Assembly (NCBI RefSeq): GCF_933775445.1 | Contig: NC_065874.1 | Location: forward strand, 20,840,501 to 20,904,500 | Direction of reading: 5' to 3' | Source of the DNA: Argentina anserina | Taxonomy: Eukaryota; Streptophyta; Magnoliopsida; Rosales; Rosaceae | DNA: 64,000 nt | Part shown: positions 36,101 through 50,300 of the stretch, piece after piece | Numbering within the stretch: position 1 is the first letter of the stretch | How the letters are laid out: each line of letters starts with the position of its first letter | Made by a program: the position numbers and the translations under genes | The notes under the pieces: generated by a model | The model's input: only the letters and a program-made list of their open reading frames with translations | The model's database searches: none | What the model was told of the DNA's origin: nothing

Positions 36101-39100
36101 GTACGGCTTTCTGATGCGAGTTTCTATTGAATTTGAGAGTGTTCCCAGTGTGGGCGTGTGTTTCTTTCAATCTGAGTATCTTTCTATCGTTTGAGTACCT
36201 TTTCCAATTTGAGTATCTTTTCAATTCTCGTATGAGTATCTTTCTGTACGGCTTTCTGATGCGAGTTTGTTTTAAATTTGAGTGTGTTTTTAGTGTGGGC
36301 GTGTGTTTCTTTCAATCTGAGTATCTTGCTATCGTTTGAGTATCTTTTCCAATTTGAGTATCTTTTCAATTCTCGTATGAGTATCTTTCTGTACGGCTTT
36401 CTGATGCGAGTTTCTATTGAATTTGAGTGTGTTTTTAGTGTTGGCGTGTGTTTCTTTCAATCTGAGTATCTTTCTATCGTTTGAGTATCTTTTCCAATTT
36501 GAGTATCTTTTCAATTCTCGAATGAGTATCTTTCTGTACGGCTTTCTGATGCGAGTTTCTATTGAATTTGAGTGTGAGTGTGGGCGTGTGTTTCTTTCAA
36601 TCTGAGTATCTTTCTATCGTTTGAGTATCTTTTCCAATTTGAGTATCTTTTCAATTCTCGTATGAGTATCTTTCTGTACGGCTTTCTGATGCGAGTTTCT
36701 ATTGAATTTGAGAGTGTTCCCAGTGTGGGCGTGTGTTTCTTTCAATATGAGTATCTTTCTATCGTTTGAGTATCTTTTCCAATTTGAGTATCTTTTCAAT
36801 TCTCGTATGAGTATCTTTCTGTACGGCTTTCTGATGCGAGTTTCTATTGAATTTGAGAGTGTTCCCAGTGTGGGCTTGTGTTTCTTTCAATCTGAGTATC
36901 TTTCTATCGTTTGAGTATCTTTTCCAATTTGAGTATCTTTTCAATTCGCGTATGAGTATCTTTCTGTACGGCTTTCTGATGCGAGTTTCTATTGAATTGG
37001 AGAGTGTTCCCAGTGTGGGCGTGTGTTTCTTTCAATCTGAGTATCTTTCTATCGTTTGAGTATCTTTTCCAATTTGAGTATCTTTTCAATTCTCGTATGA
37101 GTATATTTCTGTACGACTTTCTGATGCGAGTTTCTATTGAATTTGAGTGTGTTTTTAGTGTGGGCGTGTGTTTCTTTCAATCTGAGTATCTTTCTATCGT
37201 TTGAGTATCTTTTCCAATTTGAGTATCTTTTCAATTCTCGTATGAGTATCTTTCTGTACGGCTTTCTGATGCGAGTTTCTTTTGAATTTCAGAGTGTTCC
37301 CAGTGTGGGCGTGTGTTTCTTTCAATCTGAGTATCTTTCTATCGTTTGAGTATCTTTTTCAATTTGAGTATCTTTTCAATTCTCGTATGAGTATCTTTCT
37401 GTACGGCTTTCTTATGCGAGTTTCTTTTCAATTTGAGAGTGTTCCCAGTGTGGGCGTGTGTTCCTTTCACACTGAGTATCTTTCTATCCTTTGAGTACCT
37501 TTTCCAATTTGAGTATCTTTTCAATTCTCGTATGAGTATCTTTCTGTACGGCTTTCTGATGCGAGTTTCTATTGAATTTGAGAGTGTTCCCAGTGTGGGC
37601 GTTTGTTTCTTTCAATCTGAGTATCTTTCTATCGTTTGAGTATCTTTTCCAATTTGAGTATCTTTTCAATTCTCGTATGAGTATCTTTCTGTACGGCTTT
37701 CTGATGCGAGTTTGTTTTAAATTTGAGTGTGTTTTTAGTGTGGGCGTGTGTTTCTTTCAATCTGAGTATCTTTCTATCGTTTGAGTATCTTTTCAATTCT
37801 CGTATGAGTATCTTTCTGTACGGCTTTCTGATGCGAGTTTCTTTTCAATTTGAGAGTGTTCCCAGTGTGGGCGTGTGTTCCTTTCACATTGAGTATCTTT
37901 CTATCCTTTGAGTACCTTTTCCAATTTGAGTATCTTTTCAATTCTCGTATGAGTATCTTTCTGTACGGCTTTCTGATGCGAGTTTCTTTTCAATTTGAGA
38001 GTGTTCCCAGTGTGGGCGTGTGTTCCTTTCACACTGAGTATCTTTCTATCCTTTGAGTACCTTTTCCAATTTGAGTATCTTTTTAATTCTCGTATGAGTA
38101 TCTTTCTGTACGGCTTTCTGATGCGAGTTTCTATTGAATTTGAGAGTGTTCCTAGTGTGGGCGTGTGTTTCTTTCAATCTGGGTATCTATCTATCGTTTG
38201 AGTATCTTTTCCAATTTGAGTATCTTTTCAATTCTCGTATGAGTATCTTTCTGTACGGCTTTCTGATGCGAGTTTCTATTGAATTTGAGTGTGTTTTTAG
38301 TGTGGGCGTGTGTTTCTTTCAATCTGAGTATCTTTCTATCGTTTGAGTATCTTTTCCAATTTGAGTATCTTTTCAATTCTCGTATGAGTATCTTTCTGTA
38401 CGGCTTTCTGATGCGAGTTTCTATTGAATTTGAGTGTGTTTTTAGTGTTGCCGTGTGTTTCTTTCAATTTGAGTATCTTTCTATCGTTTGAGTATCTTTT
38501 CCAATTTGAGTATCTTTTCAATTCTCGTATGAGTATCTTTTTGTACGGCTTTCTGATGCGAGTTTCTGTTGAATTTGAGTGTGTTTTTAGTGTTGGCGTG
38601 TGTTTCTTTCAATCTGAGTATCTTTCTATCGTTTGAGTATATTTTCCAATTTGAGTATCTTTTCAATTCTCGTATGAGTATCTTTCTGTACGGCTTTCTG
38701 ATGCGAGTTTCTATTGAATTTGAGTGTGTTTTTAGTGTGGGCGTGTGTTTCTTTCAATCTGAGTATCTTTCTATCGTTTGAGTACCTTTTCCAATTTGAG
38801 TATCTTTTCAATTCTCGTATAAGTATCTTTCTGTACGGCTTTTTGATGCGAGTTTCTATTGAATTGGAGAGTGTTCCCAGTGTGGGCGTGTGTTTCTTTC
38901 AATCTGAGTATCTTTCTATCGTTTGAGTATCTTTTCCAATTTGAGTATCTTTTCAATTCTCGTATGAGTATCTTTCTGTACGGCTTTCTGATGCGAGTTT
39001 CTATTGAATTTGAGTGTGTTTTTAGTGTGGGCGTGTGTTTCTTTCAATCTGAGTATATTTCTATCGTTTCAGTATCTTTTCCAATTTGAGTATCTTTTCA

Positions 39101-42100
39101 ATTCTCGTATGAGTATCTTTCTGTACGGCTTTCTGATGCGAGTTTCTATTGAATTTGAGAGTGTTCCCAGTGTGGGCGTGTGTTTCTTTCAATCTGAGTA
39201 TCTTTCTATCGTTTGAGTACCTTTTCCAATTTGAGTATCTTTTCAATTCTCGTATGAGTATCTTTATGTACGGCTTTCTGATACGAGTTTCTATTGAATT
39301 TGAGTGTGTTTTTAGTGTGGGCGTGTGTTTCTTTCAATCTGAGTATCTTTCTATCGTTTGAGTATCTTTTCCAATTTGAGTATCTTTTCAATTCTCGTAT
39401 GAGTATCTTTCTGTACGACTTTCTGATGCGAGTTTCTATTGAATTTGAGTGTGTTTTTAGTGTTGGCGTGTGTTTCTTTCGATCTGAGTATCTTTCTATC
39501 GTTTGAGTAAATTTTCCAATTTGAGTATCTTTTCAATTCTCGTATGAGTATCTTTCTGTACGGCTTTCTGATGCGAGTTTCTATTGAATTTGAGAGTGTT
39601 CCCAGTGTGGGCGTGTGTTTCTTTCAATCTGAGTATCTTTCTATCGTTTGAGTACCTTTTCCAATTTGAGTATCTTTTCAAATCTCGTATGAGTATCTTT
39701 CTGTACGGCTTTCTGATGCGAGTTTCTATTGAATTTGAGAGTGTTCCCAGTGTTGGCGTGTGTTTCTTTCAATCTGAGTATCTTTCTATCGTTTGAGTAA
39801 ATTTTCCAATTTGAGTATCTTTTCAATTCTCGTATGAGTATCTTTCTGTACGGCTTTCTGATGCGAGTTTCTATTGAATTTGAGAGTGTTCCCAGTGTGG
39901 GCGTGTGTTTCTTTCAATCTGAGTATCTTTCTATCGTTTGAGTACCTTTTCCAATTTGAGTATCTTTTCAATTCTCGTATGAGTATCTTTCTGTACGGCT
40001 TTCTGATGCGAGTTTCTATTGAATTTGAGTGTGTTTTTAGTGTGGGCGTGTGTTTCTTTCAATCTGAGTATCTTTCTATCGTTTGAGTATATTTTCCAAT
40101 TTGAGTATCTTTTCAATTCTCGTATGAGTATCTTTCTGTACGGCTTTCTGATGCGAGTTTCTATTGAATTTCAGAGTGTTCCCAGTGTGGGCGTGTGTTT
40201 CTTTCAATCTGAGTATCTTTCTATCGTTTGAGTATCTTTTTCAATTTGAGTATCTTTTCAATTCTCGTATGAGTATCTTTCTGTACGGCTTTCTTATGCG
40301 AGTTTCTTTTCAATTTGAGAGTGTTCCCAGTGTGGGCGTGTGTTCCTTTCACACTGAGTATCTTTCTATCCTTTGAGTACCTTTTCCAATTTGAGTATCT
40401 TTTCAATTCTCGTATGAGTATCTTTCTGTACGGCTTTCTGATGCGAGTTTCTATTGAATTTGAGAGTGTTCCCAGTGTGGGCGTGTGTTTCTTTCAATCT
40501 GAGTATCTTTCTATCGTTTGAGTACCTTTTCCAATTTGAGTATCTTTTCAATTCTCGTATGAGTATCTTTATGTACGGCTTTCTGATGCGAGTTTCTATT
40601 GAATTTGAGTGTGTTTTTAGTGTGGGCGTGTGTTTCTTTCAATCTGAGTATCTTTCTATCGTTTGAGTATCTTTTCAATTCTCGTATGAGTATCTTTCTG
40701 TACGGCTTTCTGATGCGAGTTTCTTTTCAATTTGAGAGTGTTCCCAGTGTGGGCGTGTGTTCCTTTCACATTGAGTATCTTTCTATCCTTTGAGTACCTT
40801 TTCCAATTTGAGTATCTTTTCAATTCTCGTATGAGTATCTTTCTGTACGGCTTTCTGATGCGAGTTTCTTTTCAATTTGAGAGTGTTCCCAGTGTGGGCG
40901 TGTGTTCCTTTCACACTGAGTATCTTTCTATCCTTTGAGTACCTTTTCCAATTTGAGTATCTTTTTAATTCTCGTATGAGTATCTTTCTGTACGGCTTTC
41001 TGATGCGAGTTTCTATTGAATTTGAGAGTGTTCCCAGTGTGGGCGTGTGTTTCTTTCAATCTGGGTATCTATCTATCGTTTGAGTATCTTTTCCAATTTT
41101 AGTATCTTTTCAATTCTCGTATGAGTATCTTTCTGTACGGCTTTCTGATGCGAGTTTCTATTGAATTTGAGTGTGTTTTTAGTGTGGGCGTGTGTTTCTT
41201 TCAATCTGAGTATCTTTCTATCGTTTGAGTATCTTTTCCAATTTGAGTATCTTTTCAATTCTCGTTTGAGTATCTTTCTGTACGGCTTTCTGATGCGAGT
41301 TTCTATTGAATTTGAGTGTGTTTTTAGTGTTGCCGTGTGTTTCTTTCAATTTGAGTATCTTTCTATCGTTTGAGTATCTTTTCCAATTTGAGTATCTTTT
41401 CAATTCTCGTATGAGTATCTTTTTGTACGGCTTTCTGATGCGAGTTTCTGTTGAATTTGAGTGTGTTTTTAGTGTTGGCGTGTGTTTCTTTCAATCTGAG
41501 TATCTTTCTATCGTTTGAGTATATTTTCCAATTTGAGTATCTTTTCAATTCTCGTATGAGTATCTTTCTGTACGGCTTTCTGATGCGAGTTTCTATTGAA
41601 TTTGAGTGTGTTTTTAGTGTGGGCGTGTTTTTCTTTCAATCTGAGTATCTTTCTATCGTTTGAGTACCTTTTCCAATTTGAGTATCTTTTCAATTCTCGT
41701 ATAAGTATCTTTCTGTACGGCTTTCTGATGCGAGTTTCTATTGAATTGGAGAGTGTTCCCAGTGTGGGCGTGTGTTTCTTTCAATCTGAGTATCTTTCTA
41801 TCGTTTGAGTATCTTTTCCAATTTGAGTATCTTTTCATTTCTCGTATGAGTATCTTTTTGTACGGCTTTCTGATGCGAGTTTCTATTGAATTTGAGTGTG
41901 TTTTTAGTGTGGGCGTGTGTTTCTTTCAATCTGAGTATATTTCTATCGTTTCAGTATCTTTTCCAATTTGAGTATCTTTTCAATTCTCGTATGAGTATCT
42001 TTCTGTACGGCTTTCTGATGCGAGTTTCTATTGAATTTGAGAGTGTTCCCAGTGTGGGCGTGTGTTTCTTTCAATCTGAGTATCTTTCTATCGTTTGAGT

Positions 42101-43000
42101 ACCTTTTCCAATTTGAGTATCTTTTCAATTCTCGTATGAGTATCTTTATGTACGGCTTTCTGATACGAGTTTCTATTGAATTTGAGTGTGTTTTTAGTGT
42201 GGGCGTGTGTTTCTTTCAATCTGAGTATCTTTCTATCGTTTGAGTATCTTTTCAATTCTCGTATGAGTATCTTTCTGTACGGCTTTCTGATGCGAGTTTC
42301 TTTTCAATTTGAGAGTGTTCCCAGTGTGGGCGTGTGTTCCTTTCACATTGAGTATCTTTCTATCCTTTGAGTACCTTTTCCAATTTGAGTATCTTTTCAA
42401 TTCTCGTATGAGTATCTTTCTGTACGGCTTTCTGATGCGAGTTTCTTTTCAATTTGAGAGTGTTCCCAGTGTGGGCGTGTGTTCCTTTCACACTGAGTAT
42501 CTTTCTATCCTTTGAGTACCTTTTCCAATTTGAGTATCTTTTTAATTCTCGTATGAGTATCTTTCTGTACGGCTTTCTGATGCGAGTTTCTATTTAATTT
42601 GAGAGTGTTCCCAGTGTGGGCGTGTGTTTCTTTCAATCTGGGTATCTATCTATCGTTTGAGTATCTTTTCCAATTTGAGTATCTTTTCAATTCTCGTATG
42701 AGTATCTTTCTGTACGGCTTTCTGATGCGAGTTTCTATTGAATTTGAGTGTGTTTTTAGTGTGGGCGTGTGTTTCTTTCAATCTGAGTATCTTTCTATCG
42801 TTTGAGTATCTTTTCCAATTTGAGTATCTTTTCAATTCTCGTATGAGTATCTTTCTGTACGGCTTTCTGATGCGAGTTTCTATTGAATTTGAGTGTGTTT
42901 TTAGTGTTGCCGTGTGTTTCTTTCAATTTGAGTATCTTTCTATCGTTTGAGTATCTTTTCCAATTTGAGTATCTTTTCAATTCTCGTATGAGTATCTTTT
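27183..43000 (+). repeat. Nested kilobase-scale duplications in array 2
   Basis: Diagnostic monomer strings recur at fixed offsets: 27914, 32096 and 35843 (offsets 4182 and 3747); 29504, 33976 and 37723 (4472 and 3747); 30640, 35112 and 39584 (4472 twice); 38279, 41161 and 42738 (2882 and 1577). These offsets fit sums of 145-, 140- and 127-bp monomers. Confidence 0.8.
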
Positions 43001-44351
43001 TGTACGGCTTTCTGATGCGAGTTTCTGTTGAATTTGAGTGTGTTTTTAGTGTTGGTGTGTGTTTCTTTCAATCTGAGTATCTTTCTATCGTTTGAGTATA
43101 TTTTCCAATTTGAGTATCTTTTCAATTCTCGTATGAGTATCTTTCTGTACGGCTTTCTGATGCGAGTTTCTATTGAATTTGAGTGTGTTTTTAGTGTGGG
43201 CGTGTGTTTCTTTCAATCTGAGTATCTTTCTATCGTTTGAGTACCTTTTCCAATTTGAGTATCTTTTCAATTCTCGTATAAGTATCTTTCTGTACGGCTT
43301 TCTGATGCGAGTTTCTATTGAATTGGAGAGTGTTCCCAGTGTGGGCGTGTGTTTCTTTCAATCTGAGTATCTTTCTATCGTTTGAGTATCTTTTCCAATT
43401 TGAGTATCTTTTCAATTCTCGTATGAGTATCTTTCTGTACGGCTTTCTGATGCGAGTTTCTATTGAATTTGAGTGTGTTTTTAGTGTGGGCGTGTGTTTC
43501 TTTCAATCTGAGTATATTTCTATCGTTTGAGTATCTTTTCCAATTTGAGTATCTTTTCAATTCTCGTATGAGTATCTTTCTGTACGGCTTTCTGATGCGA
43601 GTTTCTATTGAATTTGAGAGTGTTCCCAGTGTGGGCGTGTGTTTCTTTCAATCTGAGTATCTTTCTATCGTTTGAGTACCTTTTCCAATTTGAGTATCTT
43701 TTCAATTCTCGTATGAGTATCTTTATGTACGGCTTTCTGATATGAGTTTCTATTGAATTTGAGTGTGTTTTTAGTGTGGGCGTGTGTTTCTTTCAATCTG
43801 AGTATCTTTCTATCGTTTGAGTATCTTTTTCAATCTGAGTATCTTTCTATCGTTTGAGTATCTTTTCAATTCTCGTATGAGTATCTTTCTGTACGGCTTT
43901 CTGATGCGAGTTTCTTTTCAATTTGAGAGTGTTCCCAGTGTGGGCGTGTGTTCCTTTCACACTGAGTATCTTTCTATCCTTTGAGTACCTTTTCCAATTT
44001 GAGTATCTTTTCAATTCTCGTATGAGTATCTTTCTGTACGGCTTTCTGATGCGAGTTTCTTTTCAATTTGAGAGTGTTCCCAGTGTGGGCGTGTGTTCCT
44101 TTCACATTGAGTATCTTTCTATCCTTTGAGTACCTTTTCCAATTTGAGTATCTTTTCAATTCTCGTATGAGTATCTTTCTGTACGGCTTTCTGATGCGAG
44201 TTTCTTTTCAATTTGAGAGTGTTCCCAGTGTGGGCGTGTGTTCCTTTCAGACTGAGTATCTTTCTATCCTTTGAGTACCTTTTCTAATTTGAGTATCTTT
44301 TTAATTCTCGTATGAGTATCTTTCTGTACGGCTTTCTGATGCGAGTTTCTA

Positions 44352-47300
44352 TTGAATTTGAGAGTGTTCCCAGTGTGGGCGTGTGTTTCTTTCAATCTGG
44401 GTATCTTTCTATCGTTTGAGTATCTTTTCCAATTTGAGTATCTTTTCAATTCTCGTATGAGTATCTTTATGTACGGCTTTCTGATGCGAGTTTCTATTGA
44501 ATTTGAGTGTGTTTTTAGTGTGGGCGTGTGTTTCTTTCAATCTGAGTATCTTTCTATCGTTTGAGTATCTTTTCCAATTTGAGTATCTTTTCAATTCTCG
44601 TATGAATATCTTTCTGTACGGCTTTCTGATGCGAGTTTCTATTGAATTTGAGTGTGTTTTTAGTGTGGGCGTGTGTTTCTTTCAATCTGAGTATCTTTCT
44701 ATCGTTTGAGTATCTTTTTCAATTTGAGTATCTTTTCAATTCTCGTATGAGTATCTTTCTGTACGGCTTTCTGATGCGAGTTTCTATTGAATTTGAGAGT
44801 GTTCCCAGTGTGGGCGTGTGTTCCTTTCACACTGAGTATCTTTCTATCCTTTGAGTACCTTTTCCAATTTGAGTATCTTTTCAATTCTCGTATGAGTATC
44901 TTTCTGTACGGCTTTCTGATGCGAGTTTCTATTGAATTTGAGAGTGTTCCCAGTGTGGGCGTGTGTTTCTTTCAATCTGAGTATCTTTCTATCGTTTGAG
45001 TATCTTTTCCAATTTCAGTATCTTTTCAATTCTTGTATGAGTATCTTTCTGTACGGCTTTCTGATGCGAGTTTGTTTTGAATTTGAGTGTGTTTTTAGTG
45101 TGGGCGTGTGTTTCTTTCAATCTGAGTATCTTTCTATCGTTTGAGTATCTTTTCCAATTTGAGTATCTTTTCAATTCTCGTATGAGTATCTTTCTGTACG
45201 GCTTTCTGATGCGAGTTTCTATTGAATTTGAGTGTGTTTTTAGTGTTGGCGTGTGTTTCTTTCAATCTGAGTATCTTTCTATCGTTTGAGTATCTTTTCC
45301 AATTTGAGTATCTTTTCAATTCTCGTATGAGTATCTTTCTGTACGGCTTTCTGATGCGAGTTTCTATTGAATTTGAGAGTTTTCCCTGTGTGGGCGTGTG
45401 TTTCTTTCAATCTGAGTATCTTTCTATCGTTTGAGTACCTTTTCCAATTTGAGTATCTTTTCAATTCTCGTATAAGTATCTTTCTGTACGGCTTTCTGAT
45501 GCGAGTTTCTATTGAATTTGAGTGTGTTTTTAGTGTGGGCGTGTGTTTCTTTGAATCTGAGTATCTTTCTATCGTTTGAGTATCTTTTCAATTCTCGTAT
45601 GAGTATCTTTCTGTACGGCTTTCTGATGCGAGTTTGTTTTGAATTTGAGTGTGTTTTTAGTGTGGGCGTGTGTTTCTTTCAATCTGAGTATCTTTCTATC
45701 GTTTGAGTATCTTTTCAATTCTCGTATGAGTATCTTTCTGTACGGCTTTCTGATGCGAGTTTCTTTTCAATTTGAGAGTGTTCCCAGTGTGGGCGTGTGT
45801 TCCTTTCACACTGAGTATCTTTCTATCCTTTGAGTACCTTTTCCAATTTGAGTATCTTTTCAATTCTCGTATGAGTATCTTTCTGTACGGCTTTCTGATG
45901 CGAGTTTCTATTGAATTTGAGAGTGTTCCCAGAGTGATGCGTGTGTTCCTTTCACATTGAGTATCTTTCTATCCTTTGAGTACCTTTTCCAATTTGAGTA
46001 TCTTTTCAATTCTCGTATGAGTATCTTTCTGTACGGCTTTCTGATGCGAGTTTCTATTGAATTTGAGAGTGTTCCCAGTGTGGGCGTGTGTTCCTTTCAC
46101 ATTGAGTATCTTTCTATCCTTTGAGTACCTTTTCCAATTTGAGTATCTTTTCAATTCTCGTATGAGTATCTTTCTGTACGGCTTTCTGATGCGAGTTTCT
46201 TTTCAATTTGAGAGTGTTCCCAGTGTGGGCGTGTGTTCCTTTCACACTGAGTATCTTTCTATCCTTTGAGTACCTTTTCCAATTTGAGTATCTTTTCAAT
46301 TCTCGTATGAGTATCTTTCTGTACGGCTTTCTGATGCGAGTTTCTTTTCAATTTGAGAGTGTTCCCAGTGTGGGCGTGTGTTCCTTTCACACTGAGTATC
46401 TTTCTATCCTTTGAGTACCTTTTCCAATTTGAGTATCTTTTTAATTCTCGTATGAGTATCTTTCTGTACGGCTTTCTGATGCGAGTTTCTATTGAATTTG
46501 AGAGTGTTCCCAGTGTGGGCGTGTGTTTCTTTCAATCTGAGTATCTATCTATCGTTTGAGTATCTTTTCCAATTTGAGTATCTTTTCAATTCTCGTATGA
46601 GTATCTTTCTGTACGGCTTTCTGATGCGAGTTTCTATTGAATTTGAGTGTGTTTTTAGTGTGGGCGTGTGTTTCTTTCAATCTGAGTATCTTTCTATCGT
46701 TTGAGTATCTTTTCCAATTTGAGTATCTTTTCAATTCTCGTATGAGTATCTTTCTGTACGGCTTTCTGATGCGAGTTTCTATTGAATTTGAGTGTGTTTT
46801 TAGTGTTGCCGTGTGTTTCTTTCTATTTGAGTATCTTTCTATCGTTTGAGTATCTTTTCCAATTTGAGTATCTTTTCAATTCTCGTATGAGTATCTTTTT
46901 GTACGGCTTTCTGATGCGAGTTTCTATTGAATTTGAGTGTGTTTTTAGTGTTGGCGTGTGTTTCTTTCAATCTGAGTATCTTTCTATCGTTTGAGTATAT
47001 TTTCCAATTTGAGTATCTTTTCAATTCTCGTATGAGTATCTTTCTGTACGGCTTTCTGATGCGAGTTTCTATTGAATTTGAGTGTGTTTTTAGTGTGGGC
47101 GTGTGTTTCTTTCAATCTGAGTATCTTTCTATCGTTTGAGTACCTTTTCAATTCTCGTATGAGTATCTTTTCAATTCTCGTATAAGTATCTTTCTGTACG
47201 GCTTTCTGATGCGAGTTTCTATTGAATTTGAGTGTGTTTTTAGTGTGGGCGTGTGTTTCTTTCAATCTGAGTATCTTTCTATCGTTTGAGTATCTTTTCC

Positions 47301-50300
47301 AATTTGAGTATCTTTTCAATTCTCGTATGAATATCTTTCTGTACGGCTTTCTGATGCGAGTTTCTATTGAATTTGAGTGTGTTTTTAGTGTGGGCGTGTG
47401 TTTCTTTCAATCTGAGTATCTTTCTATCGTTTGAGTATCTTTTTCAATTTGAGTATCTTTTCAATTCTCGTATGAGTATCTTTCTGTACGGCTTTCTGAT
47501 GCGAGTTTCTATTGAATTTGAGAGTGTTCCCAGTGTGGGCGTGTGTTTCTTTCAATCTGAGTATCTTTCTATCGTTTGAGTACCTTTTCCAATTTGAGTA
47601 TCTTTTCAATTCTCGTATGAGTATCTTTATGTACGGCTTTCTGATACGAGTTTCTATTGAATTTGAGTGTGTTTTTAGTGTGGGCGTGTGTTTCTTTCAA
47701 TCTGAGTATCTTTCTATCGTTTGAGTATCTTTTCAATTCTCGTATGAGTATCTTTCTGTACGGCTTTCTGATGCGAGTTTCTTTTCAATTTGAGAGTGTT
47801 CCCAGTGTGGGCGTGTGCTCCTTTCACATTGAGTATCTTTCTATCCTTTGAGTACCTTTTCCAATTTGAGTATCTTTTCAATTCTCGTATGAGTATCTTT
47901 CTGTACGGCTTTCTGATGCGAGTTTCTTTTCAATTTGAGAGTGTTCCCAGTGTGGGCGTGTGTTCCTTTCACACTGAGTATCTTTCTATCCTTTGAGTAC
48001 CTTTTCTAATTTGAGTATCTTTTTAATTCTCGTATGAGTATCTTTCTGTACGGCTTTCTGATGCGAGTTTCTATTGAATTTGAGAGTGTTCCCAGTGTGG
48101 GCGTGTGTTTCTTTCAATCTGAGTATCTTTCTATCGTTTGAGTATCTTTTCCAATTTGAGTATCTTTTCAATTCTCGTATGAGTATCTTTATGTACGGCT
48201 TTCTGATGCGAGTTTCTATTGAATTTGAGTGTGTTTTTAGTGTGGGCGTGTGTTTCTTTCAATCTGAGTATCTTTCTATCGTTTGAGTATCTTTTCCAAT
48301 TTGAGTATCTTTTCAATTCTCGTATGAATATCTTTCTGTACGGCTTTCTGATGCGAGTTTCTATTGAATTTGAGTGTGTTTTTAGTGTGGGCGTGTGTTT
48401 CTTTCAATCTGAGTATCTTTCTATCGTTTGAGTATCTTTTTCAATTTGAGTATCTTTTCAATTCTCGTATGAGTATCTTTCTGTACGGCTTTCTGATGCG
48501 AGTTTCTATTGAATTTGAGAGTGTTCCCAGTGTGGGCGTGTGTTTCTTTCAATCTGAGTATCTTTCTATCGTTTGAGTACCTTTTCCAATTTGAGTATCT
48601 TTTCAATTCTCGTATGAGTATCTTTATGTACGGCTTTCTGATACGAGTTTCTATTGAATTTGAGTGTGTTTTTAGTGTGGGCGTGTGTTTCTTTCAATCT
48701 GAGTATCTTTCTATCGTTTGAGTATCTTTTCAATTCTCGTATGAGTATCTTTCTGTACGGCTTTCTGATGCGAGTTTCTTTTCAATTTGAGAGTGTTCCC
48801 AGTGTGGGCGTGTGCTCCTTTCACATTGAGTATCTTTCTATCCTTTGAGTACCTTTTCCAATTTGAGTATCTTTTCAATTCTCGTATGAGTATCTTTCTG
48901 TACGGCTTTCTGATGCGAGTTTCTTTTCAATTTGAGAGTGTTCCCAGTGTGGGCGTGTGTTCCTTTCACACTGAGTATCTTTCTATCCTTTGAGTACCTT
49001 TTCTAATTTGAGTATCTTTTTAATTCTCGTATGAGTATCTTTCTGTACGGCTTTCTGATGCGAGTTTCTATTGAATTTGAGAGTGTTCCCAGTGTGGGCG
49101 TGTGTTTCTTTCAATCTGGGTATCTTTCTATCGTTTGAGTATCTTTTCCAATTTGAGTATCTTTTCAATTCTCGTATGAGTATCTTTCTGTACGGCTTTC
49201 TGATGCGAGTTTCTATTGAATTTGAGTGTGTTTTTAGTGTGGGCGTGTGTTTCTTTCAATCTGAGTATCTTTCTATCGTTTGAGTATCTTTTCCAATTTG
49301 AGTATCTTTTCAATTCTCGTATGAATATCTTTCTGTACGGCTTTCTGATGCGAGTTTCTATTGAATTTGAGTGTGTTTTTAGTGTGGGCGTGTGTTTTTT
49401 TCAATCTGAGTATCTTTCTATCGTTTGAGTATCTTTTTCAATTTGAGTATCTTTTCAATTCTCGTATGAGTATCTTTCTGTACGGCTTTCTGATGCGAGT
49501 TTCTATTGAATTTGAGAGTGCTCCCAGTGTGGGCGTGTGTTCCTTTCACACTGAGTATCTTTCTATCCTTTGAGTACCTTTTCCAATTTGAGTATCTTTT
49601 CAATTCTCGTATGAGTATCTTTCTGTACGGCTTTCTGATGCGAGTTTCTATTGAATTTGAGAGTGTTCCCAGTGTGGGCGTGTGTTTCTTTCAATCTGAG
49701 TATCTTTCTATCGTTTGAGTATCTTTTCCAATTTCAGTATCTTTTCAATTCTTGTATGAGTATCTTTCTGTACGGCTTTCTGATGCGAGTTTGTTTTGAA
49801 TTTGAGTGTGTTTTTAGTGTGGGCGTGTGTTTCTTTCAATCTGAGTATCTTTCTATCGTTTGAGTATCTTTTCCAATTTGAGTATCTTTTCAATTCTCGT
49901 ATGAGTATCTTTCTGTACGGCTTTCTGATGCGAGTTTCTATTGAATTTGAGTGTGTTTTTAGTGTTGGCGTGTGTTTCTTTCAATCTGAGTATCTTTCTA
50001 TCGTTTGAGTATCTTTTCCAATTTGAGTATCTTTTCAATTCTCGTATGAGTATCTTTCTGTACGGCTTTCTGATGCGAGTTTCTATTGAATTTGAGAGTG
50101 TTCCCTGTGTGGGCGTGTGTTTCTTTCAATCTGAGTATCTTTCTATCGTTTGAGTACCTTTTCCAATTTGAGTATCTTTTCAATTCTCGTATGAGTATCT
50201 TTCTGTACGGCTTTCTGATGCGAGTTTCTATTGAATTTGAGTGTGTTTTTAGTGTGGGCGTGTGTTTCTTTCAATCTGAGTATCTTTCTATCGTTTGAGT

